Source of the DNA: JBDKGH01 sp039798265
Lineage (GTDB): Bacteria > Bacteroidota > Bacteroidia > Flavobacteriales_D > Sanyastnellaceae
Direction of reading: 5' to 3'
Assembly: GCA_039798265.1 (NCBI GenBank)
Contig: JBDKGH010000029.1
Coordinates: 3,525-67,524 of the forward strand
DNA length: 64,000 nt
The notes beneath the pieces were generated by a model. It worked only from the letters and a program-made list of their open reading frames with translations, did no database searches and was not told the origin of the DNA. Positions 29,472-37,878 of this stretch are shown here, piece by piece. Both the position numbers and the translations under genes were made by a program. Positions within the stretch are counted from its first letter, which is position 1. Each line of letters begins with the position of its first letter.

Positions 29472-30553
29472 TAATTTTCAATATGTAGTTGCACAAGTGG
29501 AAGTAATTCTACTTCCAATACTTCTTTTAATTCGTTGATGGCATCAATAGCCGATTGCACTTGAACGGGCTGCTGTGTTATGGCATCGCCAAAAGGAACA
29601 GTAATGTTTTGCAAAGCAGCAATAGCAGCGGCCGTTTTTAATTTGATAAGACCATCGAGTTGTAAGTTATGCGCTCTTACAAAATCTTCTATTCCCGTTC
29701 CGTCAGCGGTGTATCGTGCAGTGTACACGGCCTCTATTCCTCGAATGTTATTAGTAAAGTCCGTAATCGAATTGTTGGCAAAAGGCGACTCTTCGAGATT
29801 CGGATCTTGGGCTAAAAATGGTTCTGATATTTTTCCTGCAGCTACCTCGTCAGCGATTCCAATCATGGCGTTAACGATTTCCTCATAAGCAGCTAATTGT
29901 GTTTCGTAAACCGTACTTCCGCTTCCAGCGTTAGTTACGTGAATTCCATAATTATCTGCATTAGCCGCAGACCAACTATAATTCAAATCGGCCGTGAGTT
30001 GTTTCAAATTAGCGGCTAATGCCACCAGATATTCTTTTTCACGCACTGTAAATTCAACAGCGCTTTTGTTTCCATTTTCACCAAACAATAAATACTCGAT
30101 GGGATGAAATCCTTTGAGTGCATCTTGCAAACTATTGACGTATTCAGCAGTAAATGCTTGTGTTCCGCTCAACTCTCCTTCTAAGTCAATAAAATTGACT
30201 GGCCACGTATCTATTCTTGGATCAATATTCTCTGTTGCTACTGGCCCGAACAAGAAAGCTTCACTTTTCTCCCACGCTTCGCGGGCACTGCGCCAATTTT
30301 GTTTGCAGGAAATTAAATCAGACTCACTGTTGCTTTGAACAAACAACGCAACACTGCTTTCTAACGCTTCCGTCTTCGATGCTAAATCCGCATAAACGGG
30401 ACGAGCAACTACCGATGAAAAATCGCGCAATACCAATGCGGTTTCATCCGAAGCAAGCGGCGTTTCCACCGTTGCGGGCTCTTTTGTGCACGAGAAAATG
30501 GTCAAAACCAATACTCCTAAAAAAGCGAATGATCGATTATACTTTGTATTCAT
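29471..30553 (-). CDS. imelysin-family lipoprotein
   Basis: A 360-residue lipoprotein (lipobox TIFSC, Cys22). It has the imelysin features REAWEKSEAFLFGP (about 91-104), DPRIDTWP and the GxHxxE motif as GFHPIE (148-153). Imelysin-like proteins such as IrpA are tied to iron uptake; the GxHxxE motif is thought to bind metal. The start is ATG 30553, since an in-frame codon at 30601 adds an unlikely basic extension before the signal peptide. Its neighbours (porin, Rieske protein and di-haem cytochrome) suggest iron acquisition with redox steps, which is inference. Confidence 0.88.
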   Translation of the reverse strand: MNTKYNRSFAFLGVLVLTIFSCTKEPATVETPLASDETALVLRDFSSVVARPVYADLASKTEALESSVALFVQSNSESDLISCKQNWRSAREAWEKSEAFLFGPVATENIDPRIDTWPVNFIDLEGELSGTQAFTAEYVNSLQDALKGFHPIEYLLFGENGNKSAVEFTVREKEYLVALAANLKQLTADLNYSWSAANADNYGIHVTNAGSGSTVYETQLAAYEEIVNAMIGIADEVAAGKISEPFLAQDPNLEESPFANNSITDFTNNIRGIEAVYTARYTADGTGIEDFVRAHNLQLDGLIKLKTAAAIAALQNITVPFGDAITQQPVQVQSAIDAINELKEVLEVELLPLVQLHIEN

Positions 30554-30617
30554 TATTGTTCTTTTTTTTACATCAATCTTTACTCTTTTCATCTCCGGCA
30601 CTCTCTTCCAGTGGTGA

Positions 30618-31043
30618 TCATGACAACTGAATAAGCACCTGCTCTCCTTCTACTGCTGTTACAAATTTTCGTAATGGTCGGCTCGCTGGATCTTTGAGCA
30701 CCTTTCCTTCGAGATCAAATTGACTACCGTGCGAATTGCAATACAGCGATTTTCCCGAGCTCACCAAGGGTTGATCTTGATGGGTGCACTTCATTTCTAA
30801 GGTGCGAAATGTGTTTTCCTCCACCTTCACACAAAGCAAATCAAAAGCTCTACCTGAGACGCGAAGCGTAACTTGATTTTTTTCTGCAAAAGCCGTTAAA
30901 GGCACAGACACTATATTATTTTGTGCTGTTGTTTTTAAAACTGCTGTAGAAGCGCAACTCTCCAAAGCCGCTACCAGCGCCGGACCTAATGCAATTGCTG
31001 CGCATGCCTGGCAAGACTGTTTAATGAATGATCTTCTTTCCAT
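30618..31043 (-). CDS. Rieske [2Fe-2S] protein with Tat signal
   Basis: A 141-residue protein starting MERRSFIKQS, a twin-arginine motif, with a possible lipobox at Cys30. The Rieske cluster ligands are visible as CTH (86-88) and CNSH (102-105), in a domain of about 45-141 with the SHGSQFD fold motif. It should carry electrons at the outer face of the inner membrane. It is placed between a porin and an imelysin gene, 3 bases after the porin gene, so it belongs to that operon rather than to a bc1 complex. Confidence 0.9.
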   Translation of the reverse strand: MERRSFIKQSCQACAAIALGPALVAALESCASTAVLKTTAQNNIVSVPLTAFAEKNQVTLRVSGRAFDLLCVKVEENTFRTLEMKCTHQDQPLVSSGKSLYCNSHGSQFDLEGKVLKDPASRPLRKFVTAVEGEQVLIQLS

Positions 31044-31046
31044 GGT

Positions 31047-32276
31047 TTAGAAACTATAGGCTACGCCCAAATTAAAATAACCGCGTGAGGTGTAATAAGG
31101 TAAGGCCTGAGGAAATGGTGTCACTACCAAATCTTCATTCGGCGCACCTGTTGTGCGATGCACATAATCTGCCTTCACCACCACTCCGCGAGTTGGTTTA
31201 TAGCTAATGCCCGCCACTACAAAGGACTGCTTCCATGCCGGATTCAACACTCCGTTATCGGGTATTTCACCATTCATATCTAACCATTCGTAACGGGCAA
31301 AAACAAAGAGCTGTTTGGTCGCATTCCATTTGCTTTTAGCCAAAACATCTACCGCCAATTCTCCGTACGCACCGAACATCCATTCGGGAGCATTCGTAGC
31401 ATAAGCTCTGTTGAGTGCTGAAGCATCCACTACATTAATACCAGTACCCAAAGCCTTAAACTGTACCATTCTGCCGAGGTATTGCACGTTGGCATCCATT
31501 ACTTGTACAGGTGTGCCAAATGAACCATAGCTCAATTGCAAACTATCTGCTTCTCTTTTGGTCAATCCTGCCGAACCACCATAGTAATAACTAACTTGGG
31601 TGCGCAGATTATTGTGATAATGCAGCAATGCCCCGCTGACAGCCAAATTAGCCGCAGAAGCTTCAAAGCCCTCACCACGTGCTGCTTGCAAGCCACTACC
31701 GCCTTGGATCTTTGAACCATCCAAACCATTCATGATACCAACAGAATAATTAAGTCCGGCAATACCCGGAACAGGTCCATAGAAACCAATTCCTATTTCC
31801 CGCCAAGTAGAGGGTAATATCATTTGCTCTACAAATGGTCGATCATTTCCATTGAACGTAGTGGGTAAGTGATTTTCATTGATGATGCCCAATCGTGGAA
31901 TAAACAATCCCGCCGTCATATAATGGCTAGGGTTGAAATTAAACTTCACAAACAGCTGTTCCATGGCTAGTTCACCACCACGCGCCACCCCATCTTCTGT
32001 GGAGAGCAATGCATGCTCTAATTCTAATTCTGAAAAAACAAAAATTGAATTCGAAAACTTGTGACCGATAAACAAAATATTCCTCCGCAAATCCGCTGTG
32101 GCGGTGCTCAATTTAAAATCGCGGTTATAGACTATTTCACCATAGCCCGAGATGACTGTTGCACGGTCATTGGCTACCAAATTGGCATTGAGGGAATCTT
32201 CGCGCGTTAAGATTTGGGACGAGGCGTTAGCTGCCCAAATCAATAGGCAAAGGAGTAGTGCGTTCTTTAAGTTCAT
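31047..32276 (-). CDS. outer membrane porin-like protein
   Basis: A 409-residue protein with a signal peptide (1-20, ASSQ) and a long series of alternating beta strands ending in an aromatic residue (LGVAYSF), as in outer membrane barrels. It shows the porin-like segments ELELEHALL, LFIPRLGIINENHLP and VKADYVHRTTG. It is the first gene of the run with Rieske protein, imelysin and di-haem cytochrome and may let their substrate cross the outer membrane. The exact family is uncertain; phosphate-selective or other metal-porin types are possible. Confidence 0.75.
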   Translation of the reverse strand: MNLKNALLLCLLIWAANASSQILTREDSLNANLVANDRATVISGYGEIVYNRDFKLSTATADLRRNILFIGHKFSNSIFVFSELELEHALLSTEDGVARGGELAMEQLFVKFNFNPSHYMTAGLFIPRLGIINENHLPTTFNGNDRPFVEQMILPSTWREIGIGFYGPVPGIAGLNYSVGIMNGLDGSKIQGGSGLQAARGEGFEASAANLAVSGALLHYHNNLRTQVSYYYGGSAGLTKREADSLQLSYGSFGTPVQVMDANVQYLGRMVQFKALGTGINVVDASALNRAYATNAPEWMFGAYGELAVDVLAKSKWNATKQLFVFARYEWLDMNGEIPDNGVLNPAWKQSFVVAGISYKPTRGVVVKADYVHRTTGAPNEDLVVTPFPQALPYYTSRGYFNLGVAYSF

Positions 32277-32280
32277 TTAT

Positions 32281-32289
32281 TTAGACTAA
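32281..32289. promoter_or_regulatory. short palindrome before the imelysin operon
   Basis: TTAGACTAA is a perfect 9-base palindrome four bases upstream of the porin ATG. It resembles the TTAGSCTAA centre of classical DtxR sites. It could be an iron-responsive operator in the leader; a site this short also occurs by chance. Confidence 0.25.
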
Positions 32290-32350
32290 TTCTACGCAGC
32301 AAAAATGTAACAATACGCCTCCGGCAGCAATACCTCAAATAAGGTATAAT

Positions 32351-32387
32351 CAAAAAGCCCCCGAATCATCAGTGATGAATCGAGGGC
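32351..32387 (-). terminator. terminator of dnaK
   Basis: A 14-base stem with two mismatches (32357-32370 and 32374-32387) is followed on the minus strand by a T-run (A-run at 32352-32356). It lies 30 bases after the dnaK stop. Confidence 0.75.
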
Positions 32388-32416
32388 CTTTGGTAGGATT
32401 GAGAGGCGTTTAGCGC

Positions 32417-34327
32417 TTACTTCTTATCGTCTTTTACTTCTTCGAAGTCAACATCGGTTACTTCGGCGTCAGCTGAGTTGGCATTGGCATTGGCATTAGC
32501 ACCAGCACCTGCATCTGCGCTACCTGCATTGTTATACATATCTTGAGAAGCCGCTTGGAAAGTAGCATTCAAGGTATCCATTGCAGCACGAATAGAATCG
32601 AGGTTTTTCTCTGCATGTGCTTTTTTCAAGTCTTCGAGATTAGCTTCGATCTGCGATTTTTTGTCGGCAGGAAGTTTATCACCGAACTCTTTCAATTGCT
32701 TTTCTACTTGGAAAATCAAGGTATCAGCTTGGTTCACCAAATCGGCTTCCTCTTTTGCTTTGCGATCGCTATCGGCATTGGCCTCTGCTTCACGCTTCAT
32801 GCGCTCGATATCATCTTTGCTAAGTCCGCTAGACGCTTCGATGCGGATAGACTGGGTTTTGTTGGTAGCCTTATCTACAGCAGATACGTGAATCAAACCA
32901 TTCGCATCGATATCGAAGATTACTTCAATTTGAGGAACACCGCGTGGTGCTGGTGGAAGTCCATCGAGGTGGAAACGACCAATGGTGCGGTTGTCGCGAG
33001 CCATAGCGCGCTCACCTTGCAACACGTGAATTTCTACGCTAGGTTGATTGTCGCTAGCGGTAGAGAACACCTCCGACTTTTTCGTTGGAATAGTCGTGTT
33101 CGCTTCAATCAATTTGGTGAATACACCACCCATGGTTTCAATACCTAATGAAAGCGGAGTAACGTCGAGAAGCAATACATCTTTCACTTCACCGGTCAAT
33201 ACACCACCTTGGATAGCTGCACCAATAGCAACCACTTCATCCGGATTTACTCCTTTGCTTGGTTCTTTACCGAAGTATTTTTTCACCGCCTCTTGAATAG
33301 CAGGGATACGTGTAGAACCACCCACAAGAATTACTTCTTGAATATCGCTTACACTTAATCCTGCTTTTTTCAAAGCACTAGCACAAGGGGCAATGGTGCG
33401 TTGAATAAGGCTATCGGCCAACTGTTCGAATTTAGCGCGAGTTAATGAGCGCACTAAGTGTTTTGGAATACCATCTACTGGCATGATGTAAGGCAAGTTG
33501 ATCTCTGTTGAAGAAGAGCTCGACAACTCGATTTTTGCCTTCTCAGCAGCTTCTTTCAAGCGCTGAAGTGCCATTGGATCTTTGGTCAGATCAATATTGC
33601 CGTTTTCGTTTTTAAACTCTTGTACCAACCAATCAATGATCACTTGGTCAAAGTCATCACCACCAAGGTGAGTATCACCATCTGTAGAGAGTACTTCAAA
33701 TACGCCATCGCCAAGTTCTAGAACTGAAACGTCGTGAGTACCACCACCGCAGTCGAAAACAGCAATTTTCATATCGCTCATTTTCTTGTCGAGGCCGTAG
33801 GCCAAGGCTGCTGCTGTAGGCTCGTTGATGATACGCTTCACTTTCAAACCCGCAATTTCACCGGCTTCTTTAGTAGCTTGACGCTGAGCATCGTTGAAAT
33901 AGGCAGGAACTGTAATTACCGCTTCTGACACTTCATGTCCGAGGTAATCTTCTGCTGTTTTCTTCATTTTTTGAAGAACCATTGCAGATATTTCTTGAGG
34001 CGTGTACATACGATCGTCGATTTTCACTCGAGGAGTGTTACCATCGCCGCGCACAACGCTGTATGGAACGCGGGTAGCTTCTTTTTGACTTTCGTCGTAG
34101 CTGCTACCCATAAAACGTTTGATTGAATAAATCGTCTTTGTAGGGTTGGTAATGGCTTGACGTTTTGCTGGATCACCAACTTTACGCTCGCCACCTTCTA
34201 CGAATGCTACGATAGAAGGAGTGGTGCGTTTTCCTTCGCTGTTTTCGATAACCATCGGCTCGTTACCCACCATCACGGAAACACATGAGTTGGTTGTTCC
34301 GAGGTCAATACCTATAATCTTGCTCAT
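32417..34327 (-). CDS. dnaK: molecular chaperone DnaK (Hsp70)
   Basis: A 636-residue Hsp70. The ATPase domain (1-380) starts MSKIIGIDLGTTNSCV and has the phosphate loops VFDCGGGTHDVSVLEL and ILVGGSTRIPAIQ, the linker has DVLLLDVTPLSLGIE, and the substrate domain is followed by a C-terminal lid. Where most DnaK have DLGGGT, this one has DCGGGT. The tail is rich in Ala, Asn and Gly and ends EEVKDDKK, similar to the usual EEV-type end. No grpE or dnaJ is adjacent. A -7-like CATCTTTG lies at 34394-34401. Confidence 0.97.
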   Translation of the reverse strand: MSKIIGIDLGTTNSCVSVMVGNEPMVIENSEGKRTTPSIVAFVEGGERKVGDPAKRQAITNPTKTIYSIKRFMGSSYDESQKEATRVPYSVVRGDGNTPRVKIDDRMYTPQEISAMVLQKMKKTAEDYLGHEVSEAVITVPAYFNDAQRQATKEAGEIAGLKVKRIINEPTAAALAYGLDKKMSDMKIAVFDCGGGTHDVSVLELGDGVFEVLSTDGDTHLGGDDFDQVIIDWLVQEFKNENGNIDLTKDPMALQRLKEAAEKAKIELSSSSSTEINLPYIMPVDGIPKHLVRSLTRAKFEQLADSLIQRTIAPCASALKKAGLSVSDIQEVILVGGSTRIPAIQEAVKKYFGKEPSKGVNPDEVVAIGAAIQGGVLTGEVKDVLLLDVTPLSLGIETMGGVFTKLIEANTTIPTKKSEVFSTASDNQPSVEIHVLQGERAMARDNRTIGRFHLDGLPPAPRGVPQIEVIFDIDANGLIHVSAVDKATNKTQSIRIEASSGLSKDDIERMKREAEANADSDRKAKEEADLVNQADTLIFQVEKQLKEFGDKLPADKKSQIEANLEDLKKAHAEKNLDSIRAAMDTLNATFQAASQDMYNNAGSADAGAGANANANANSADAEVTDVDFEEVKDDKK

Positions 34328-34477
34328 GATTTTTAAATCTTTGGTCGGCCGTAGTCAATCATAGTGCCACAGCGCAGAATCTGCCATATTCGGCAAAGAT
34401 GTCAGATTTTGTTAAAAACACGCTTCCTTTTTGACCGATTGACCCCGCCAACTGTCAGTTAATGAACCTATACGGCA

Positions 34478-34513
34478 TAAAAAAGGCCTGTTTGTGTATG
34501 ACAAACAGGCCTT
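34478..34513 (-). terminator. strong Rho-independent terminator
   Basis: A perfect 13-bp stem, AAGGCCTGTTTGT (34483-34495) with ACAAACAGGCCTT (34501-34513), is followed on the minus strand by a T-run (A-run from 34479). It ends the transcript of the secreted protein at 34569-35051. The rest of the 241-base gap holds only the dnaK promoter region. Confidence 0.9.
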
Positions 34514-34568
34514 CTATGTTGAGCTGAAACGAAGGGCGAGTGATGATCATTCACCCCTTATTTCACGA

Positions 34569-35051
34569 CTAGTTTTTGCTAGGCTTGCCACCTTGAACCG
34601 GAGTGGGTTCTACTTGTGGGCGAGCTCCACCTTTGGCATCTGGACCACCCGTGCTATTTGGAGCGCGGCGACCAAGGCGTTTTTCAAACATCAAGTGGGT
34701 TTCATTTTTACCACCTACCACGATTTGGTAGCTAGAAATGTACTTGAATCCAATGCTTGACAAATAAGCCGTAATATCTGGAACGCTGCTGATTTGTGTA
34801 GAACGCAATTCAGTCAACTGAGCCGTAAGATCTTTATCTTGAATATTGGCCATTTGCTCACGTCCATAATCAACACGAATAGAAGAACCAACAGAAGTTT
34901 CTGCAATGATTACTTCCAAATGAACCGCTTCAGGATTGGATACACTGAACTGACCTGTTTTTTGCTTTTCACCTTCTTGAGTTTGTGGTTTCGACTGAGC
35001 AAAACCGAATACCGGAGCAGCCATCATGGCCACTAACAAAAATTTCTTCAT
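34569..35051 (-). CDS. small secreted protein of unknown function
   Basis: A 160-residue protein with a signal peptide (1-19, GFAQS). The mature part has a folded middle (about 35-125, with VHLEVIIAETSVGSSIRVDYG and YISSYQIVVGG) and a low-complexity tail rich in Gly, Pro and Lys. The middle looks like a small alpha/beta domain around a central loop; I do not recognise a family. The start is ATG 35051; ATG 35063 is the alternative. A -7 box TACATTTG at 35076-35083 fits either. It has its own terminator. Confidence 0.7.
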   Translation of the reverse strand: MKKFLLVAMMAAPVFGFAQSKPQTQEGEKQKTGQFSVSNPEAVHLEVIIAETSVGSSIRVDYGREQMANIQDKDLTAQLTELRSTQISSVPDITAYLSSIGFKYISSYQIVVGGKNETHLMFEKRLGRRAPNSTGGPDAKGGARPQVEPTPVQGGKPSKN

Positions 35052-35075
35052 TTCTATTTTCATTTTTAGTTGTGC

Positions 35076-35083
35076 CAAATGTA
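35076..35083 (-). promoter_or_regulatory. -7 box of the secreted protein gene
   Basis: TACATTTG on the minus strand matches TAnnTTTG. The expected transcript start is near 35072, so an in-frame start at 35141 is excluded. No TTTG -33 box is seen. Confidence 0.5.
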
Positions 35084-35137
35084 GCCAAATACAGTGCCAC
35101 TGCCACCGCATTAACAAAGCATTAGAATATCTTTTCA

Positions 35138-35926
35138 TCAAGGCAATTTCAACAAGAAATCTTCTTTCTCTCTACCTTTTTGAAAAAGAACAATACCGAA
35201 GTGAAAAAAGTCGAGACTGAGCGTAACACGAGCATGCGCCTTTATAAATTGCCATGCGCGCTCCATTCCAGGTGACCAATGAATGTCATCAAACACCAGA
35301 ATACTTTGATCGTCGCAATAATCGAGAATTTGTAAGAAGTAATCGATCGTGGGCTGCTCAGCATGATGCCCATCTATCCAAGCGAAGTTCACCTTCCCCA
35401 TTTTTTTGAGCACCGAACCCAATTGTTCTTGAAAGCTACCATGGATGAGCTGCACATTTGTGACACCCAAGCGAGCCAAGTTCTTTTGCGCCTGGTCAAC
35501 CAAACTCTTCGCGCCTTCGATACTGTACACTTGTGCTGCTGCATTGGCCTTGGCCAAATAAGCTGTGCTCATTCCGAGATTGGTTCCTAGTTCCAAAATG
35601 TTCTGAGGCTTCAATTCATTCACCAATCGAAATAAGATCTGAGCATGCGGTGCTGGATTTGCCGCTGAGGCGACAATCGATGCTATCGAGCGATGAGCAT
35701 TCGACCCTTTGCGTGAACCAGCGCCCAGATCCTCTATGGTTAAAACCGTAGGATCTTTGACCAACTGATGGCGCAATTGCTCAATCTCATCGAAGCAAAA
35801 AAAATGTTTGTCACTTCGCAGAACTTGCGTGATCCAATAAAATACTAACGGGGAATGCACACCATGCGGACCTCGCGCCTGTATGCGGTGTTTTATCCAA
35901 GCTTTCGCTTCAAACAAGGCGCTCAC
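35138..35926 (-). CDS. class I SAM-dependent methyltransferase
   Basis: A 262-residue protein with a Rossmann-type methyltransferase fold. The SAM loop is ILELGTNLGMSTAYLA (about 113-128), the acidic residue of motif II is in VYSIEGAKSL, and WIDGHHAEQPTIDYF resembles the O-methyltransferase/Methyltransf_24 group. The substrate is unknown. It overlaps lpxD by 4 bases (ATGA type), so it shares its transcript; a link to lipid A or surface glycan modification is possible only by position. Confidence 0.82.
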   Translation of the reverse strand: MSALFEAKAWIKHRIQARGPHGVHSPLVFYWITQVLRSDKHFFCFDEIEQLRHQLVKDPTVLTIEDLGAGSRKGSNAHRSIASIVASAANPAPHAQILFRLVNELKPQNILELGTNLGMSTAYLAKANAAAQVYSIEGAKSLVDQAQKNLARLGVTNVQLIHGSFQEQLGSVLKKMGKVNFAWIDGHHAEQPTIDYFLQILDYCDDQSILVFDDIHWSPGMERAWQFIKAHARVTLSLDFFHFGIVLFQKGREKEDFLLKLP

Positions 35927-36972
35927 GCACTTCCCTTTTTGAGTTGCTCTATTTCTTTTTTCAGTTGCTGGATTTCGGACATTAAATCAGGTAATTTTTT
36001 AAACCCTACATAAGACTTCTTATAGTCCATGATGCCGAAAGCAGGCGAACCCTGAACGATGGTGTTGGGTTCTTTGATGTCACCCGCTATTCCCGATTGA
36101 GCAGCAATCTTGGTGCCCTCGGCAATAGAGATGTGACCAACAATGCCCACTTGCCCACCGATCATGCAATTTTTACCAATACGCGTGCTACCCGCCACTC
36201 CTGTTTGAGCTGCGATCACCGTATTCTCTCCGATCTCCACATTATGCGCAATTTGAATCAGATTGTCCAGCTTCACGCCTCTTCTAATAATAGTAGAACC
36301 CAATGTGGCTCTGTCAATAGTAGTGTTGGCACCCACTTCTACGTGGTCTTCCAAAATCACATTACCTATTTGCGGAACTTTGCTGTAATTATTCTCCGAA
36401 TTGGGGGCAAAGCCAAATCCATCACCGCCAATGATAACCCCACTGTGTAGGGTACAGTGCGCGCCTATTTTACAATCGTTGTAGATGCGAACGCCAGAAA
36501 ATAAAATTGTTTTTTCACCAATAGAAACGCCGGTTGCAACAGAACAACCTGCATTGATCTGGCAACCGTTTCCTATAACGGCTCCAGTGGCCACATGAAC
36601 CAAAGGACCGATGTAAACGCCTTCACCAATAGAAGCGCCGTCTTCAATTACAGCCGACGCATGAATACCCGGAGCAGGCTGACGAAATTGATTGTAGGCC
36701 TCAAGCAATTTTGCGAATGCACCATAAGCATCTTCTACACGAATCAAGGTTAAGGTGCTCGGCAGTGCTTGCTCAGCGGCAAAATCGTTACTTACAATAG
36801 CGATACTTGCACCAGTGGTATAGATGTATGAAGCATATTTTGGGTTCGCCAAAAACGTAAGCGTTCCTGGTGTTCCCTCTTCAATTTTAGAAAGATTGCT
36901 CACTGCAGCGTCAGCATTTCCTTCCACTTGACCACCGAGCATTCCGGCAATTTGACTCGCTGTAAATTTCAT
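35923..36972 (-). CDS. lpxD: UDP-3-O-(R-3-hydroxyacyl)glucosamine N-acyltransferase
   Basis: A 349-residue protein: an N-terminal uridine-binding domain (about 1-95, TFLANPKYASYIY), a left-handed beta helix of hexapeptide repeats (about 100-310) and a C-terminal coiled helix (EIQQLKKEIEQLKK). The catalytic histidine is likely in the LIQIAHNVEIGENTVIAAQTG region. It performs the third step of lipid A synthesis. Length is typical. It leads a two-gene transcript with the methyltransferase. Confidence 0.95.
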   Translation of the reverse strand: MKFTASQIAGMLGGQVEGNADAAVSNLSKIEEGTPGTLTFLANPKYASYIYTTGASIAIVSNDFAAEQALPSTLTLIRVEDAYGAFAKLLEAYNQFRQPAPGIHASAVIEDGASIGEGVYIGPLVHVATGAVIGNGCQINAGCSVATGVSIGEKTILFSGVRIYNDCKIGAHCTLHSGVIIGGDGFGFAPNSENNYSKVPQIGNVILEDHVEVGANTTIDRATLGSTIIRRGVKLDNLIQIAHNVEIGENTVIAAQTGVAGSTRIGKNCMIGGQVGIVGHISIAEGTKIAAQSGIAGDIKEPNTIVQGSPAFGIMDYKKSYVGFKKLPDLMSEIQQLKKEIEQLKKGSA

Positions 36973-37025
36973 AGGGCGAATATAATTCGTTTATTGATGC
37001 GCTTTCATACGCTTCTATTACCTTT

Positions 37026-37832
37026 TCAATAGCCCGTTACCAATAGGTTTAAGGCTCCTTTCTCCGAGCATTTTTGATACTTCTGATATGCCTTTACCGC
37101 GCGCATTCGAATAGCGGCATCCGTTTCCCCCCGCACATAGCCCGTAAGTGCATCATGCAAGGTATATGCCTCTGGGCACATTAAATGAGTGGTCCATAAT
37201 ATGGGACGTGCACCCGTTTCCCTTACGGCTTCTTTGAAATAATTTCTACTTGCACATGCCAAAATAATCACAGCCCTTTGCTTGCTGTCCTTTTTTACAA
37301 AACCTCTGTCTAATGTAAAGTCCATCAAACCGTTATGACCAATATAGGCAATCAGGTCTGCTCCACCGTAAATGGGTATCTTTTGCCCATTCACGTCTAA
37401 TGTCTCACTTAATTCTCCGCTGCTGCTTTTCAAAAAATCGTAGGTACATGTTTTTATGTATTGCCCATCGTAGGCATCGGCAACCAAATAAACATCTTGA
37501 TTGACATGTTTAAAAATACACCGTTCCAAACGCATTCCATTGGCGGCATCTGTCCGAAGCCATTTCCACTCTGTGCTTTTTTTAAAATAAGTTCGAATTC
37601 CATAACCACAACCCCAATACAAATTAGCATTTGGGTTTTGTCCGTTCCCTATCTTCTCCGGAACGGGCACTATACCTTGATACTTGTTATCGCATAATGC
37701 AACAAACACATGAATGACCCTTTGCGTTTCTACAGCATGCTCTGCAGGCATTGGTGAGGAAGCCTGACATTTTTTTCCCGGTATAAAAAAAACGAATGCT
37801 CCGTTTATCAGGAAGAATAGAAATAATCGCAT
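37026..37832 (-). CDS. secreted caspase-like protein (putative clan CD cysteine peptidase)
   Basis: A 268-residue protein with a signal peptide (about 1-24). The core begins VIHVFVALCDNKYQGIVPVP and has NLYWGCGYG, DLIAYIGHNGLMDF (His166) and AVIILACASRNYF (Cys193). A hydrophobic strand ending in His-x-Gly, then a strand ending Ala-Cys, is the layout of clan CD peptidases such as caspases and gingipains. The His-Cys gap (27 residues) is shorter than in caspases, so membership is tentative. I recall similar uncharacterised proteins in other bacteria. The start is ATG 37832. It has no evident partner gene. Confidence 0.65.
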   Translation of the reverse strand: MRLFLFFLINGAFVFFIPGKKCQASSPMPAEHAVETQRVIHVFVALCDNKYQGIVPVPEKIGNGQNPNANLYWGCGYGIRTYFKKSTEWKWLRTDAANGMRLERCIFKHVNQDVYLVADAYDGQYIKTCTYDFLKSSSGELSETLDVNGQKIPIYGGADLIAYIGHNGLMDFTLDRGFVKKDSKQRAVIILACASRNYFKEAVRETGARPILWTTHLMCPEAYTLHDALTGYVRGETDAAIRMRAVKAYQKYQKCSEKGALNLLVTGY

Positions 37833-37878
37833 GAAAATGGTTTTGGAATACGATGAACGATAAAACAACTCGAATATT

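Noticed and set aside
32543..33148. A 201-codon + strand frame inside dnaK
   Set aside because: Antisense shadow of a certain Hsp70 gene; no promoter or recognisable domain.
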